From: Rhizobiales bacterium dw_265
GTDB lineage: Bacteria; Pseudomonadota; Alphaproteobacteria; Micropepsales; Micropepsaceae
NCBI GenBank assembly: GCA_018449595.1
Contig: JAAVUU010000001.1
Location: 558,001-622,000, forward strand
Direction of reading: 5' to 3'
Length of the DNA stretch: 64,000 bases
The translations under genes and the position numbers were made by a program. A model generated the notes under the pieces. The model saw nothing but the letters and a program-made list of their open reading frames with translations, was not told the origin of the DNA and searched no databases. Shown in pieces: positions 7,253 through 14,806 of this stretch. Positions within the stretch are counted from its first letter, which is position 1. Every line of letters starts with the position of its first letter.

Positions 7253-8127
7253 CTGCTCCCAGGAACACAGGCGCGACGCGCGAGCAACTCGAACTGTTCC
7301 GCGCCCTGCCCGGCGATCTCGCCCCTCGCGATGCGCAGGACCTGATGGCCTATCCTTTCTTCAGCCTGGCGAAATCCAGGCGCACCGCGCCCATCGATTT
7401 TCACGCCGGCGCCATCGCGATCCGCGTCGAGGCCGTCGCCGAACACGGCATGGCCACCATCTGGGACGCGGACGTGTTGATCTGGGCCGCCAGCCAGATC
7501 GTGGAAGCGCGCGACCGCGGCTTGCGCCCGTCCCGCCTCCTGGCGACCACGCCATACGACATCCTCACCTTCACCGGCCGCGGCACCGGCGCGCGTGACT
7601 ACCAGCGCCTCAAGGCGGCGCTGGACCGCCTCCAATCCACCACCGTCGCCACCTCCATCCGCCAGCCGAGCGAGCGCAGGCAGCATCGTTTCTCCTGGGT
7701 GAACGAATGGAAGGAGCGCGCCGATGCCTCCGGCCGGCCGCTGGGCATCGAGCTTATCCTGCCCGATTGGTTTTATGCCGGCGTGCTGGATGAGGCCCTG
7801 GTTCTCACCATCGACCGGGCGTATTTCGCGCTTACCGGCGGGCTGGAACGCTGGCTTTACCGCCTGGTGCGCAAGCATGGCGGCAGGCAGCAAGGCGGCT
7901 GGAGCTTCGATTTCCCGCATCTCCATGCCAAGTCCGGCAGCCTCTCGCCCCTCAAGCATTTTGCGTTCGACCTGCGCGACATTGCCCGCCGCCAGACTCT
8001 GCCGGGCTATCGCTTGCAGGTCGTGCGCGACGCCAATGATACCGAGCGCCTCCTCTTCGCGCCGCTTCCGGCCGATCCCCTCGCCCAGGCGCTTCGGCGC
8101 AAGGCGCAGCCTGGGGCCAGGCTGTGA
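7249..8127 (+). CDS. RPA-family replication initiator protein
   Basis: The 292-residue product matches the replication initiator protein A family of alphaproteobacterial plasmids and integrative elements: MAYPFFSLAKSRRTAPIDF near residues 29-47, AEHGMATIWDADVLIWAASQ, TPYDILTFTGRGTGARDYQR and LKAALDRLQSTTVATSIRQ, followed by an FSWVNEW segment and a C-terminal winged-helix region (LYRLVRKHGGRQ, FDFPHLHAKSGSLSPLKHFA). Such proteins bind iterons and open the origin; three iteron-like repeats begin eight bases after the stop (8135-8196). It is translationally coupled to the upstream HTH gene. A ParA-type ATPase gene commonly follows RPA in related elements and is missing here. Confidence 0.85.
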   Translation: MTAPRNTGATREQLELFRALPGDLAPRDAQDLMAYPFFSLAKSRRTAPIDFHAGAIAIRVEAVAEHGMATIWDADVLIWAASQIVEARDRGLRPSRLLATTPYDILTFTGRGTGARDYQRLKAALDRLQSTTVATSIRQPSERRQHRFSWVNEWKERADASGRPLGIELILPDWFYAGVLDEALVLTIDRAYFALTGGLERWLYRLVRKHGGRQQGGWSFDFPHLHAKSGSLSPLKHFAFDLRDIARRQTLPGYRLQVVRDANDTERLLFAPLPADPLAQALRRKAQPGARL

Positions 8128-8134
8128 ATCCCCT

Positions 8135-8196
8135 CGTGCTATCGGGGACCGTCCCTATCGTGCCATCGGGGACTCGATCCTCGTGCTATCGAGGAC
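8135..8196 (+). repeat. Three iteron-like direct repeats, candidate replication origin
   Basis: CGTGCTATCGGGGAC (8135-8149), CGTGCCATCGGGGAC (8159-8173) and CGTGCTATCGAGGAC (8182-8196) are 15-bp repeats, each differing from the first by at most one base, spaced 24 and 23 bases start to start (about two helical turns). They directly follow the RPA gene, where iterons are expected. A hairpin at 8257-8275 and an AT-richer stretch follow. Confidence 0.7.
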
Positions 8197-8256
8197 CGGA
8201 ATCCCTCGACTGCCGAGATGGTTCAGGCGCTTGCGGCACCCGTAACGTCTCTAACC

Positions 8257-8275
8257 CAGATTCCTTCGGAATCTG
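8257..8275. repeat. Short hairpin downstream of the iterons
   Basis: CAGATTCC-TTC-GGAATCTG forms a perfect 8-bp stem with a 3-base loop. The flanks carry a loose repeat, TCTCTAAC before and TCTAACGC after. No T-run follows, so it is more likely part of the origin or a leader structure than an intrinsic terminator. Confidence 0.4.
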
Positions 8276-8374
8276 TCTAACGCGGCCGCGCAATCCGCGC
8301 CGCGCCGGGTGCGCGGCCCGCGCGGCGTGCCCGCGATCCTATCCGCCTTCCCACAACATCCACGGAGGAACGCC

Positions 8375-8875
8375 ATGACCGACAGGCCAGGGCCGCCAGC
8401 TGCCCCTCGCAGACCCGATCACACACAGGTCGAACTCACATTCATCGCTCAGCGGATCGAGCAATGGTGTCCCATTGGCCTTGCGACCGAAGAGGTGGTC
8501 ACCGACAGCGAGCACCGCACGCTGTTCTTCGCCCCAGGCAGCATCTTCGCGCTGGCGCGCTGGACCACTACGGCCCTCGGCACGGTGGTGGCGCGGCTCG
8601 ACATCCTGCGCGCCGTCGCCCCCGGCCAGTCCTACACCACGGTCCCGTTCGTCCGGCCGGGCGCAGAGATTCTGCTCCGGCTCGACACCTGGCCCAAGGT
8701 CGAACAGGCGCTGCAGGCCATCGCGCTTGTACGCGCCGCCGGCATCGATCCGGCCGACGCCGCGCCAGATTACTGGCTGCATGTCGGCAACCGGATCGCG
8801 GCCGACCAGCGGCCGCGGCCCTACACCCGCGCCCGCCATGCCGTCTGGAAACTCCGCCGGAAGATCGCGCCATGA
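8375..8875 (+). CDS. DUF2840 family protein
   Basis: The 166-residue protein fits the DUF2840 family that occupies this place between the replication initiator and the TraF-type peptidase in related elements. Visible features are VELTFIAQRIEQWCPIGLA near residues 20-38, FFAPGSIFALARW, and a basic C-terminus (RPYTRARHAVWKLRRK). GGAGG at 8364-8368 precedes ATG 8375. It opens a run of tightly overlapping genes: its stop overlaps the peptidase start by four bases. No catalytic motif is apparent, and the biochemical role is unknown; by position it may assist transfer or pilus maturation. Confidence 0.8.
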   Translation: MTDRPGPPAAPRRPDHTQVELTFIAQRIEQWCPIGLATEEVVTDSEHRTLFFAPGSIFALARWTTTALGTVVARLDILRAVAPGQSYTTVPFVRPGAEILLRLDTWPKVEQALQAIALVRAAGIDPADAAPDYWLHVGNRIAADQRPRPYTRARHAVWKLRRKIAP

Positions 8876-9390
8876 CCCGCTTCGGCTACGTCATGATCAC
8901 CTATCTGATGCTGCTGTTCGTCATCATCAGCTGGGTATTCCGGCCGTCACCGCACCTGCTGTGGAACGCCAGTCCCAGCGTTCCCACTGGCCTCTATGCG
9001 CTGGCCTCGATCGACACGTTCAAGCGTGGCGATCTGGTCGCCGCGAGACCAGCGGCGGCGCTCGCGCAGTATATGGCCGTCCGCCATTACCTGCCACTCG
9101 GCCTGCCCCTCATCAAGCATGTCGGGGCGTTGCCGGGACAGACCGTCTGCCGCCACGGATTGGCCGTCTCGATCAACGGCCACATCGCCGCCGCTGCGCG
9201 GCCGAGCGATCATCTCCACCGGCCCCTGCCGGTGTGGCAAGGCTGCCACCCAATCGCGCCCGGCGAAATCTTCCTGCTCAATCCCGGCGTGCCGGACTCC
9301 TTCGACGGCCGGTATTTCGGCGTCGTGGCCATGGCCTCGATCATGGGCCGCACCGTGCCGCTTTGGACCGCCCACGAGCAGTTGCCATGA
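8872..9390 (+). CDS. traF: S26-family (TraF-type) signal peptidase
   Basis: The 172-residue protein has one N-terminal membrane segment (YVMITYLMLLFVIISWVF, residues 6-23) followed by the TraF/S26 catalytic box NASPSVPTGLY, with Ser36 as the likely nucleophile, and the general-base region LIKHVGALPGQ with Lys82. A later box, GEIFLLNPGVPDSFDGRYFG, matches the conserved domain that ends in SxDSRYFG in the family. In RP4, TraF cleaves and cyclises the TrbC pilin; here the same role on the trbC product at 39.5 kb is inferred. Start and stop overlap both neighbours by ATGA. Confidence 0.88.
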   Translation: MTRFGYVMITYLMLLFVIISWVFRPSPHLLWNASPSVPTGLYALASIDTFKRGDLVAARPAAALAQYMAVRHYLPLGLPLIKHVGALPGQTVCRHGLAVSINGHIAAAARPSDHLHRPLPVWQGCHPIAPGEIFLLNPGVPDSFDGRYFGVVAMASIMGRTVPLWTAHEQLP

Positions 9391-10088
9391 GGCTCGCACT
9401 CACCAGCGGCATCGCCATTCTCGCCCTGGCGGGCGGTGCACAGGCCGCCTCGCTCGCGCCCTATGACGGCGCCATCGCCGACGCCTCGGACACCTTCGCG
9501 ATCCCGCAGACCTGGATTCGGGCCGTAATTCAGGTCGAGAGCGCGGGCAATCCTCAGGCTGTTTCGCGCAGCGGCGCGCTGGGCCTGATGCAGATCATGC
9601 CGGACACCTGGGCGGTGCTGCGCCAGCGGCTCCATCTTGGCGCCGATCCCTTCAATCCGCATGACAGTGTCATGGCCGGCACGGCGCTTCTGCGGGAGCT
9701 CTATGACCGCTTCGGCCCCAGCGGCTTTCTCGCCGCCTACAATGCCGGCCCTAAGCGGTATCTCGCTTACCTGACGGGCGGCGAGCCGCTCACCGCCGAG
9801 ACGCGCGGCTATCTCGCCCAGATCGCCCCGCTCCTGGGCGATCCGGTGCTGGCCGCCGCCGTTCAGACGCCGGCTGGCCTAGCTGACTGGCGCAGCGCAT
9901 CCCTCTTTGCCGCTGCCGCGCAGCAGCAGCCCAGTGTGCTTTGGGCCGCTGCGCGGCCCGGCAATTCCCCGCCAGCCGCACCCCCTGCTGCCGTCGGTTC
10001 GGATGACCCTCCAGTCGCCGTTCCGTCGCGGCTCGAACCGCAATCCAGCGGTCTTTTCGCCACCCTCTCTGCGGCGGCATCGCCGTGA
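9387..10088 (+). CDS. Lytic transglycosylase (SLT domain) of the conjugation system
   Basis: The 233-residue product has a signal peptide ending AQA at residue 20 and an SLT domain: IRAVIQVESAGNPQAVS with catalytic Glu51, then SGALGLMQIMPDTW, DPFNPHDSVMAGTALL and FLAAYNAGPKRYL. It should cut peptidoglycan in the periplasm so that the transfer channel can assemble, the role of TrbN or VirB1-type proteins. The C-terminal third is proline- and alanine-rich and probably unstructured. ATG 9387 overlaps the preceding stop. The same frame is open much further upstream, but that part is a shadow of the two preceding genes. Confidence 0.88.
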   Translation: MRLALTSGIAILALAGGAQAASLAPYDGAIADASDTFAIPQTWIRAVIQVESAGNPQAVSRSGALGLMQIMPDTWAVLRQRLHLGADPFNPHDSVMAGTALLRELYDRFGPSGFLAAYNAGPKRYLAYLTGGEPLTAETRGYLAQIAPLLGDPVLAAAVQTPAGLADWRSASLFAAAAQQQPSVLWAAARPGNSPPAAPPAAVGSDDPPVAVPSRLEPQSSGLFATLSAAASP

Positions 10089-10333
10089 GCGCCGGGCCGG
10101 GCTGGACGCCCCCTCTGATCCGGCGTCTGGCGGGGTTGGCTGGGCAGACCCGAAACGGCGAACTAGAGGAACTAGAGCCAGATAAAACACCCGACCCATC
10201 AGGGTCGTATGTGGTTGGTTGGATTGGAGAAACACCCGAATTTTCGAGTCACACGGGCCATACACAGTCCGAAATCGTCCAAGAAATTCCGAGCTCCGAT
10301 GTATGGCGCGGCCAATCCGGGGCCATTTCATGA
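10085..10333 (+). CDS. Small coupled ORF between transglycosylase and relaxase
   Basis: This 82-residue frame starts at GTG 10085, overlapping the transglycosylase stop (GTGA), and stops at 10331-10333, overlapping the relaxase ATG (ATGA at 10330-10333). The same overlap style links the preceding genes of the operon, so its position argues for translation even though I recognise no family. The product is acidic (GELEELEPDKTPDPS) and has no signal or membrane segment. The tandem GAACTAGAG repeat at 10160-10177 reads in frame as ELEELE, while other frames there contain stops. The alternative is that this stretch is non-coding transfer-origin DNA and the frame is open by chance. Confidence 0.45.
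   Translation: MSAGPGWTPPLIRRLAGLAGQTRNGELEELEPDKTPDPSGSYVVGWIGETPEFSSHTGHTQSEIVQEIPSSDVWRGQSGAIS
10160..10306. other. Repeat-containing stretch before the relaxase, possible oriT
   Basis: The DNA is less GC-rich than its flanks and carries a tandem 9-bp repeat (GAACTAGAG twice, 10160-10177), a small hairpin CGACCC-ATCA-GGGTCG at 10192-10207, and an 8-bp inverted repeat GCCATACA (10257-10264) with TGTATGGC (10300-10307). Transfer origins of this kind often lie next to the relaxase gene. I found no RP4-like nick sequence here, so the assignment rests on position and repeats only. Confidence 0.3.
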
Positions 10334-12057
10334 CCAGCCGCGACGACCATGTGCGCGTCCGGCCGGGACGCATCCGCGACAAGAGCTTTGTTGGCCAGGT
10401 GATGCGCGCCGCCAAAAAGGCCGGCCATACCGGCAAGCGATTTGGCGGCGGAAAAAAGCGCGGGAAAATCTCAACCTTCGGACGCGGAAGGCGGGCGGCG
10501 GCCGCGCTCAACCTGCGAACGAATTCGCGCCGGGTTGTCATTAAGGCCCGCGTGGTCCGGCACCAGGGCACCCGCTTCCGCTCCGCCCCGCTCGCCAATC
10601 ACATTTCCTATCTGAGGCGCGAGGGCGTGACGCGCGATGGCGCCAAGGCCCGCATGTTCGGTGCCACCGAGGAAATCGCCGACGAAAAGGCCTTCGCGGA
10701 ACGCTGCGCCGAGGACCGGCATCACTTCCGCTTTATCGTCTCGCCGGAGGACGCGCCGCAGATGGCGGACCTGCGCGACTTCACCCGCGACTTGATGCGC
10801 CAGGCGGAACGGGATCTCGGCACCAAACTGGACTGGATCGCCGTCGATCACTGGAACACTGACAACCCGCATATCCATGTACTCGTCCGCGGCGTCACCG
10901 ATGACGGCCAGGACCTGGTGATCAGCCGGGATTATATCAGCTTCGGTCTGCGCGCACGGGCCTCCCAGCTCGCCACCCTGGAGCTTGGCCCGCGCAGCGC
11001 CCAGGAGATCAAGGGCGCCCTGCAAAAGGAGGTCGAAGCCGAGCGCTGGACCGGACTGGACCGTGTGCTACAGGCTGCCGCGGACGAAGGCGCCGGCGTC
11101 GCCGATTTGCGCCCGGAAGCCGGCGGCGAGGACAGCGAGACGCGCCTTATGCTGGCAGGCCGGGTGGCAAAGCTGGAAAGGCTGGGCTTGGCCGAACAGA
11201 TCGCTCCCGGTCGATGGACTCTCAGACCGGGCATGGAGCAGACGCTGCGCGATCTCTCCATCCGGGGCGACATCATCAAGACCATGCACCGCGCCATGAG
11301 CCGGGGCAGCGCCGAGCCAGACGTCTCCAACTTCGCCTTGCACGCGGGCGCTCCCGCCCAGCCCATCTTGGGACGATTGGCCGAACGCGGACTCCATGAC
11401 GAACTCAAGGGCACCGCTTATGCCGTGATCGAGGGCGTGGACGGCCGCACCCACCATGTCCGCTTTCCCGACCTCGATGTGACAGGCGATGCGGGACCAG
11501 GTGCGATTGTGGAGACCCGCACCTATGAGGATGGGCGCGGGAAGAAGCGCCTCGCACTCGCCATCCGGTCTGATCTCACCATCGAGCAGCAAGTGACGGC
11601 GCGGGGTGCAACCTGGCTCGACCGTCGCCTGCTCGACCGGGACGCAGCCACCAGCGCATCGGGCTTCGGCGCCGAGGTGACGGCCGCGATGGAAAAGCGC
11701 GTCGAATTTCTGGAGAGCGAAGGCCTCGCCCGCAGGCGCGCCCAGGGCATCGTTTTCGCGCGGGATTTGATCGCCACACTGCGCAAGGCCGAGCTGGACG
11801 AGGCGATTGCAAGGATTGCGCATGACACCGGCCTCGGCCACCAGCCGGTGGTGGCGGGCGATCATGTTGCGGGCACCTATCGCACCCGTATCACATTGGC
11901 CTCCGGCCGCTTCGCCATGATCGATGACGGTTTGGGCTTCCAACTCGTTCCCTGGCGCCCGGCGCTCGACAGGCATCTGGGCGAAGAGGTGAAGGGTCGG
12001 ATGCGCGCATCGGGAATCGAATGGAGCTTTGAGCGCAAACGCGATCTCGGCCTATGA
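10330..12057 (+). CDS. Relaxase/mobilisation nuclease with DUF3363 domain
   Basis: The 575-residue protein should nick oriT and lead the DNA strand into the recipient. Its basic N-terminus (GRIRDKSFVGQVMRAAKKAG) precedes a relaxase core: NHISYLRREGVTRDG, RHHFRFIVSPEDA and DWIAVDHWNTDNPHIHVLVR, the last containing the metal-binding H-x-H typical of relaxases. The C-terminal half corresponds to DUF3363, found only in relaxases of this element group. ATG 10330 overlaps the preceding ORF; ATG 10303, in frame and nine codons upstream, is an alternative. The usual partner TraG is separated from it by 18 kb of cargo, not unusual for elements of this kind. Confidence 0.88.
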   Translation: MTSRDDHVRVRPGRIRDKSFVGQVMRAAKKAGHTGKRFGGGKKRGKISTFGRGRRAAAALNLRTNSRRVVIKARVVRHQGTRFRSAPLANHISYLRREGVTRDGAKARMFGATEEIADEKAFAERCAEDRHHFRFIVSPEDAPQMADLRDFTRDLMRQAERDLGTKLDWIAVDHWNTDNPHIHVLVRGVTDDGQDLVISRDYISFGLRARASQLATLELGPRSAQEIKGALQKEVEAERWTGLDRVLQAAADEGAGVADLRPEAGGEDSETRLMLAGRVAKLERLGLAEQIAPGRWTLRPGMEQTLRDLSIRGDIIKTMHRAMSRGSAEPDVSNFALHAGAPAQPILGRLAERGLHDELKGTAYAVIEGVDGRTHHVRFPDLDVTGDAGPGAIVETRTYEDGRGKKRLALAIRSDLTIEQQVTARGATWLDRRLLDRDAATSASGFGAEVTAAMEKRVEFLESEGLARRRAQGIVFARDLIATLRKAELDEAIARIAHDTGLGHQPVVAGDHVAGTYRTRITLASGRFAMIDDGLGFQLVPWRPALDRHLGEEVKGRMRASGIEWSFERKRDLGL

Positions 12058-12058
12058 T

Positions 12059-12247
12059 TCAGAAAGTTCGAATTTCAGCCATTCGTGTCGAATATAGACA
12101 ATTCAGATCGCGCCAGACTTCAACTTCGTCGTCCTGGTCGGCGAGCAATTGCGCCCGCCGCACAGCGGCATAATCGCTCGCATGGGCACCGGCGATAATC
12201 ACCGGGCCCTGTCCCTTCTTCACAATGCGGATTTCATAATTATCCAC
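12059..12247 (-). CDS. Small hypothetical protein, 62 residues
   Basis: The frame reads back towards the relaxase gene and ends one base after it. I chose GTG 12247 because AGGGAG lies six bases upstream on the minus strand, although the frame is open to 12280. The product has the pattern YEIRIVKKGQGPVIIAGAHA then DYAAVRRAQLLADQDDEVEVW, resembling short alphaproteobacterial proteins of the form Y-x-I-...-G-x-D-x-E-V-W whose function is unknown. No signal peptide or membrane segment is seen. Confidence 0.6.
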   Translation of the reverse strand: MDNYEIRIVKKGQGPVIIAGAHASDYAAVRRAQLLADQDDEVEVWRDLNCLYSTRMAEIRTF

Positions 12248-12489
12248 GCGAGGCTCCCTGAATGCCCCCGCCCAATTCAAATGCGGAACACATCAGCCGT
12301 CCAATGAATTTTCGCGACAGGTGCATGACGATGTTTCGCGGTTGCGGCATGTCTAACAAACAAATACAAATTCGTTCCGATGTGCGCGTCCACATGATGC
12401 GCGTGGCAACAAAATATCCACGCAACCCATGCTATAGGCCAACACCTCTCGACAGATAGGTCGAGGCCCGAAACAAACAAGGAGTGAGA

Positions 12490-12705
12490 ATGGCCAAGAC
12501 AATCAAAAAGAGGATCAAGCGGCGCCCCTGGAGCAAGGAAGATATTCGCGAGTTCAGGAGTCTCGCGCGGCAGAAGATTCCGGTAGCCCGCATCGTGAGG
12601 AAATTGAAGGTCAAGCGCTCCGTTCCCGCACTTCGGCAGAAGGCCATGGCGCTGGGGATTTCTCTCAATTCACGCGCAAGCGCCAAGCGCAAGTCCGCGC
12701 GATAA
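12490..12705 (+). CDS. Small SANT/Myb-like helix-turn-helix protein
   Basis: The 71-residue protein is strongly basic at both ends (AKTIKKRIKRRPWSKEDIRE and SRASAKRKSAR) and has a central HTH, EFRSLARQKIPVARIVRKLK then VPALRQKAMALGISL. The W-S-x-E-D-I plus R-x-K-A-x-x-L-G-I pattern is that of short Myb/SANT-like DNA-binding proteins common in Rhizobiales and relatives. AAGGAG at 12479-12484 precedes ATG 12490. It is the first plus-strand gene of the cargo region and stands alone, so its targets are unknown. Confidence 0.65.
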   Translation: MAKTIKKRIKRRPWSKEDIREFRSLARQKIPVARIVRKLKVKRSVPALRQKAMALGISLNSRASAKRKSAR

Positions 12706-12763
12706 TCACGCGCCGCGCGTCCGCCTCTCTAGCGGCCCAAGGCCGAACCGAAAGGTAGACGGC

Positions 12764-13474
12764 TCACCAAGGTACAGTCCGACCTTGTCGGTCGAGATAT
12801 TCAAGGCCGGGCTTGCCGCGCTTCGCGAGCAGGAGGTCCACCAAGAGGGGCATGCTTTCTTCGATGGTGAAGGAAGCATCCGGACCGCCCAGGTCTGTGC
12901 GAATCCAGCCGGGCGCCATCAGCACCATCGCCAGCGGCGTTCCGGCCTGTTTGGCAGCAAAGCTTCGCATGAACATGTTCAGAGCCGCCTTGCTTCCGCG
13001 ATAGAGTTCCCACTTCCCGGTTTCGTTGTTGCTGATGCTGCCTAAGCCGGACGACATCACGCCGACCAAACCCGCCGGCTCAATATTCCCCTCCAAGGCG
13101 TTGATTACGCGCATGGGGCTCAGTGCATTGGTGATCATGACCTCGGTGAATTCCGCAGTCGAAACCTCACCGATCGCCTGGTGTGGATCGCGGTTGGAGA
13201 TCCCGGCATTGACGAACAATATGTCAAACACTCTGCCGTCAAGGCGGTCCCGCAGGGCCGTAAGCTGCTCGGGTTCATTGATGTCCAGGCTCTCGATCGC
13301 GACTTGGCCGCTATTGGCGTCTGCCAAGTCGTGCAGCAAGGTCCGCCCACCGCCTCGCACCGTGCCAACGACATGCCAACCGCGGCTTACGAACTCTGCT
13401 GCCATGGCGTGGCCAAGCCCACGGGAGGCGCCGATTATCAAAATGGAGGGGCTGGGTCGTTTGGACGGAGTCAT
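12764..13474 (-). CDS. Short-chain dehydrogenase/reductase (SDR)
   Basis: The 236-residue protein has all classical SDR elements: the Rossmann dinucleotide motif GASRGLG at residues 15-21, a FVNAGIS motif after strand 4, catalytic serine in the VMSSGLG segment and the YRGSK (YxxxK) pair. A PGWIRTDLGG segment follows, as in many NAD(P)-dependent carbonyl reductases of the family. The substrate cannot be predicted. It is a single gene without operon partners, transcribed against the flow of neighbouring plus-strand cargo, and looks like metabolic cargo. Confidence 0.85.
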   Translation of the reverse strand: MTPSKRPSPSILIIGASRGLGHAMAAEFVSRGWHVVGTVRGGGRTLLHDLADANSGQVAIESLDINEPEQLTALRDRLDGRVFDILFVNAGISNRDPHQAIGEVSTAEFTEVMITNALSPMRVINALEGNIEPAGLVGVMSSGLGSISNNETGKWELYRGSKAALNMFMRSFAAKQAGTPLAMVLMAPGWIRTDLGGPDASFTIEESMPLLVDLLLAKRGKPGLEYLDRQGRTVPW

Positions 13475-13565
13475 TGGCGGTTCCTTCTTTGGCGGCCTAG
13501 GCGAATTGCCCTATCGTTGAACAGACAATCCGACTGGCAGCTACGGGGCGGAAAGCGGCCATAGG

Positions 13566-13991
13566 TCAGCCCGATTTGTCGAATGGATTGATTAGATCGA
13601 TGCCGCAGTCCGCGAAATCGCGGACGTTGCGCGTTGCCAGACTGGCCCCGCGTGATTGGGCTATAGCGGCGATCTGCGCGTCCGCGTGGGAAATCGGTAC
13701 GCCGCCCGCGCGGCGTTGCGCGGCCATGAGTGCGTAGATTTGCGCAGCATTGGAATCGAAGGGCAGGATGCGCCCTTGAAAGTCCTCTTCGAACATCAGG
13801 ACCGCAGCGGTCTGCAGGGTCGACTGGCGGCGGCCCTTTGGCAAAATGGCAACGCCATAAAGAATCTCCGCTTGCGTAATGGCCGTCGTGAAGACACTCG
13901 CGGGCGGGAGTCCTTTGAGCCATGCGCCAACCCGTGCATTCGGCTCTGGGCGAAACACTTCCGACAGGACGTTCGTATCGAGGACGATCAC
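13566..13991 (-). CDS. PIN-domain ribonuclease toxin (VapC/FitB type)
   Basis: The 141-residue protein begins MIVLDTNVLSEVFRPEPN with Asp5 as the first metal ligand of the PIN domain. The other acidic positions are visible in TTAITQAEILYGVAILPKG, ISHADAQIAAIAQSRG and TRNVRDFADCGIDLINPF. FitB/VapC proteins cut RNA when the antitoxin is lost. The start overlaps the antitoxin stop by four bases (13988-13991), typical for a coupled antitoxin-toxin pair. On a mobile element it probably stabilises inheritance. Confidence 0.9.
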   Translation of the reverse strand: MIVLDTNVLSEVFRPEPNARVGAWLKGLPPASVFTTAITQAEILYGVAILPKGRRQSTLQTAAVLMFEEDFQGRILPFDSNAAQIYALMAAQRRAGGVPISHADAQIAAIAQSRGASLATRNVRDFADCGIDLINPFDKSG

Positions 13992-14233
13992 GAATCCAGC
14001 TCGACTGGCCGAATGGGATCGCGGGCAATGGCGGGCAATTCGACGCCGCCCAGGGGCGCGATGCGAGCCCGGATGGCATCGAACAGATTACCCTCTTTGG
14101 GTCCAGTAGCCGCCATGGTGGAGGTGAGGATTTCACGCGCCTCCTCTTCCATCGAGCGGCCATGCTCGGCCGCGCGAACACGCAGGCGGGTCTTCACCTG
14201 CTCATCCAGATTGCGAATGGTGATGCTGGCCAT
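13988..14233 (-). CDS. FitA-like (ribbon-helix-helix) antitoxin
   Basis: The 81-residue protein begins MASITIRNLDEQVKTRLRVR and continues AAEHGRSMEEEAREIL, the ribbon-helix-helix DNA-binding domain of FitA-type antitoxins, followed by a C-terminal tail that should wrap the PIN toxin. An in-frame ATG at 14269 would add 12 residues that lie within the palindromic operator, so 14233 is preferred. It is the first gene of the pair, and two palindromes upstream at 14252-14281 fit autoregulation by the FitAB complex. Confidence 0.9.
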   Translation of the reverse strand: MASITIRNLDEQVKTRLRVRAAEHGRSMEEEAREILTSTMAATGPKEGNLFDAIRARIAPLGGVELPAIARDPIRPVELDS

Positions 14234-14251
14234 GACATGCCTCCTATGATG

Positions 14252-14281
14252 GCATTGTATGCAATGCAATCATTGATTGCA
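14252..14281. promoter_or_regulatory. Double palindrome, operator of the antitoxin-toxin pair
   Basis: GCATTG-TATG-CAATGC occupies 14252-14267, and TGCAATCA-T-TGATTGCA, a 17-bp palindrome, occupies 14265-14281; they share three bases. They lie 19 to 48 bases upstream of the antitoxin start on the minus strand, the position where FitAB and VapBC complexes bind to repress their own promoter. Confidence 0.75.
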
Positions 14282-14455
14282 ATGTATCGGCAGGAGGCGG
14301 ATTTGCTGGGTTTCCGGCGGCCGGGGTGAAGGTGGGCCGGGAGCGGTAGCCACGATCTCGCCACCTTCCTGAACGGAGAAGAAACACCTCCCTCAGATCC
14401 GGTTCAGCCGCCAGGGACCATGATTGCGTCAACGGTCAATCAAAGGAGACCAATC

Positions 14456-14758
14456 ATGAAACGCTTCACGAAAATTGCTCTGGGTGCCCTGATGCTGGCG
14501 GGCGCCGCCACGGTTGCAGCGGCTCCGGCTTCGGCGCGCGTGGTGGTCGGATTCGGTGCGCCGGTAGCCTATGCGGCCGGTCCGGTCTGCAATCCCTATA
14601 GCGCTTATTACAATCCCGACTATTGCGGCTATGGCCCGGCCTATGTCGGCGGCCCGGTGATCGGGTTCGGCGTCGGTGGCTGGGGCGGCGGTTGGCATGG
14701 TGGTGGCTTCCACGGTGGCGGCTTTCACGGTGGCGGCTTCCATGGCGGCCATCGCTAA
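14456..14758 (+). CDS. Small secreted glycine/histidine-rich protein
   Basis: The 100-residue product has a Sec signal peptide (MKRFTKIALGALMLAGAATV and an ASA cleavage site near residue 27). The mature part contains tyrosine- and proline-rich sequence (NPYSAYYNPDYCGYGPAY) and ends in repeats of HGGGF. Such His/Gly tails can bind divalent metals, but no function is established. AAAGGAG at 14442-14448 precedes ATG 14456 and an intrinsic terminator follows, so it is a defined single transcription unit just upstream of the large adhesin. Confidence 0.7.
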   Translation: MKRFTKIALGALMLAGAATVAAAPASARVVVGFGAPVAYAAGPVCNPYSAYYNPDYCGYGPAYVGGPVIGFGVGGWGGGWHGGGFHGGGFHGGGFHGGHR

Positions 14759-14778
14759 TCGAACATTTTGAAAAGCAG

Positions 14779-14806
14779 AAAGCCCCGGCGCTCGCCGGGG
14801 CTTTTT
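14779..14806 (+). terminator. Intrinsic terminator after the secreted small protein
   Basis: AAGCCCCGGCG at 14780-14790 pairs with CGCCGGGGCTT at 14793-14803, followed by T residues to 14806. The A-rich left flank makes it potentially bidirectional. Confidence 0.92.

Noticed and set aside
8128-8374. A hidden ParA gene or fragment after RPA
   Set aside because: The stretch is only 247 bases, contains iterons and a hairpin, and shows no Walker motif in any frame.
8475-9386. Upstream part of the open frame that contains the transglycosylase
   Set aside because: It overlaps the DUF2840 and peptidase genes in another frame; only the part from ATG 9387 has a signal peptide and SLT domain.
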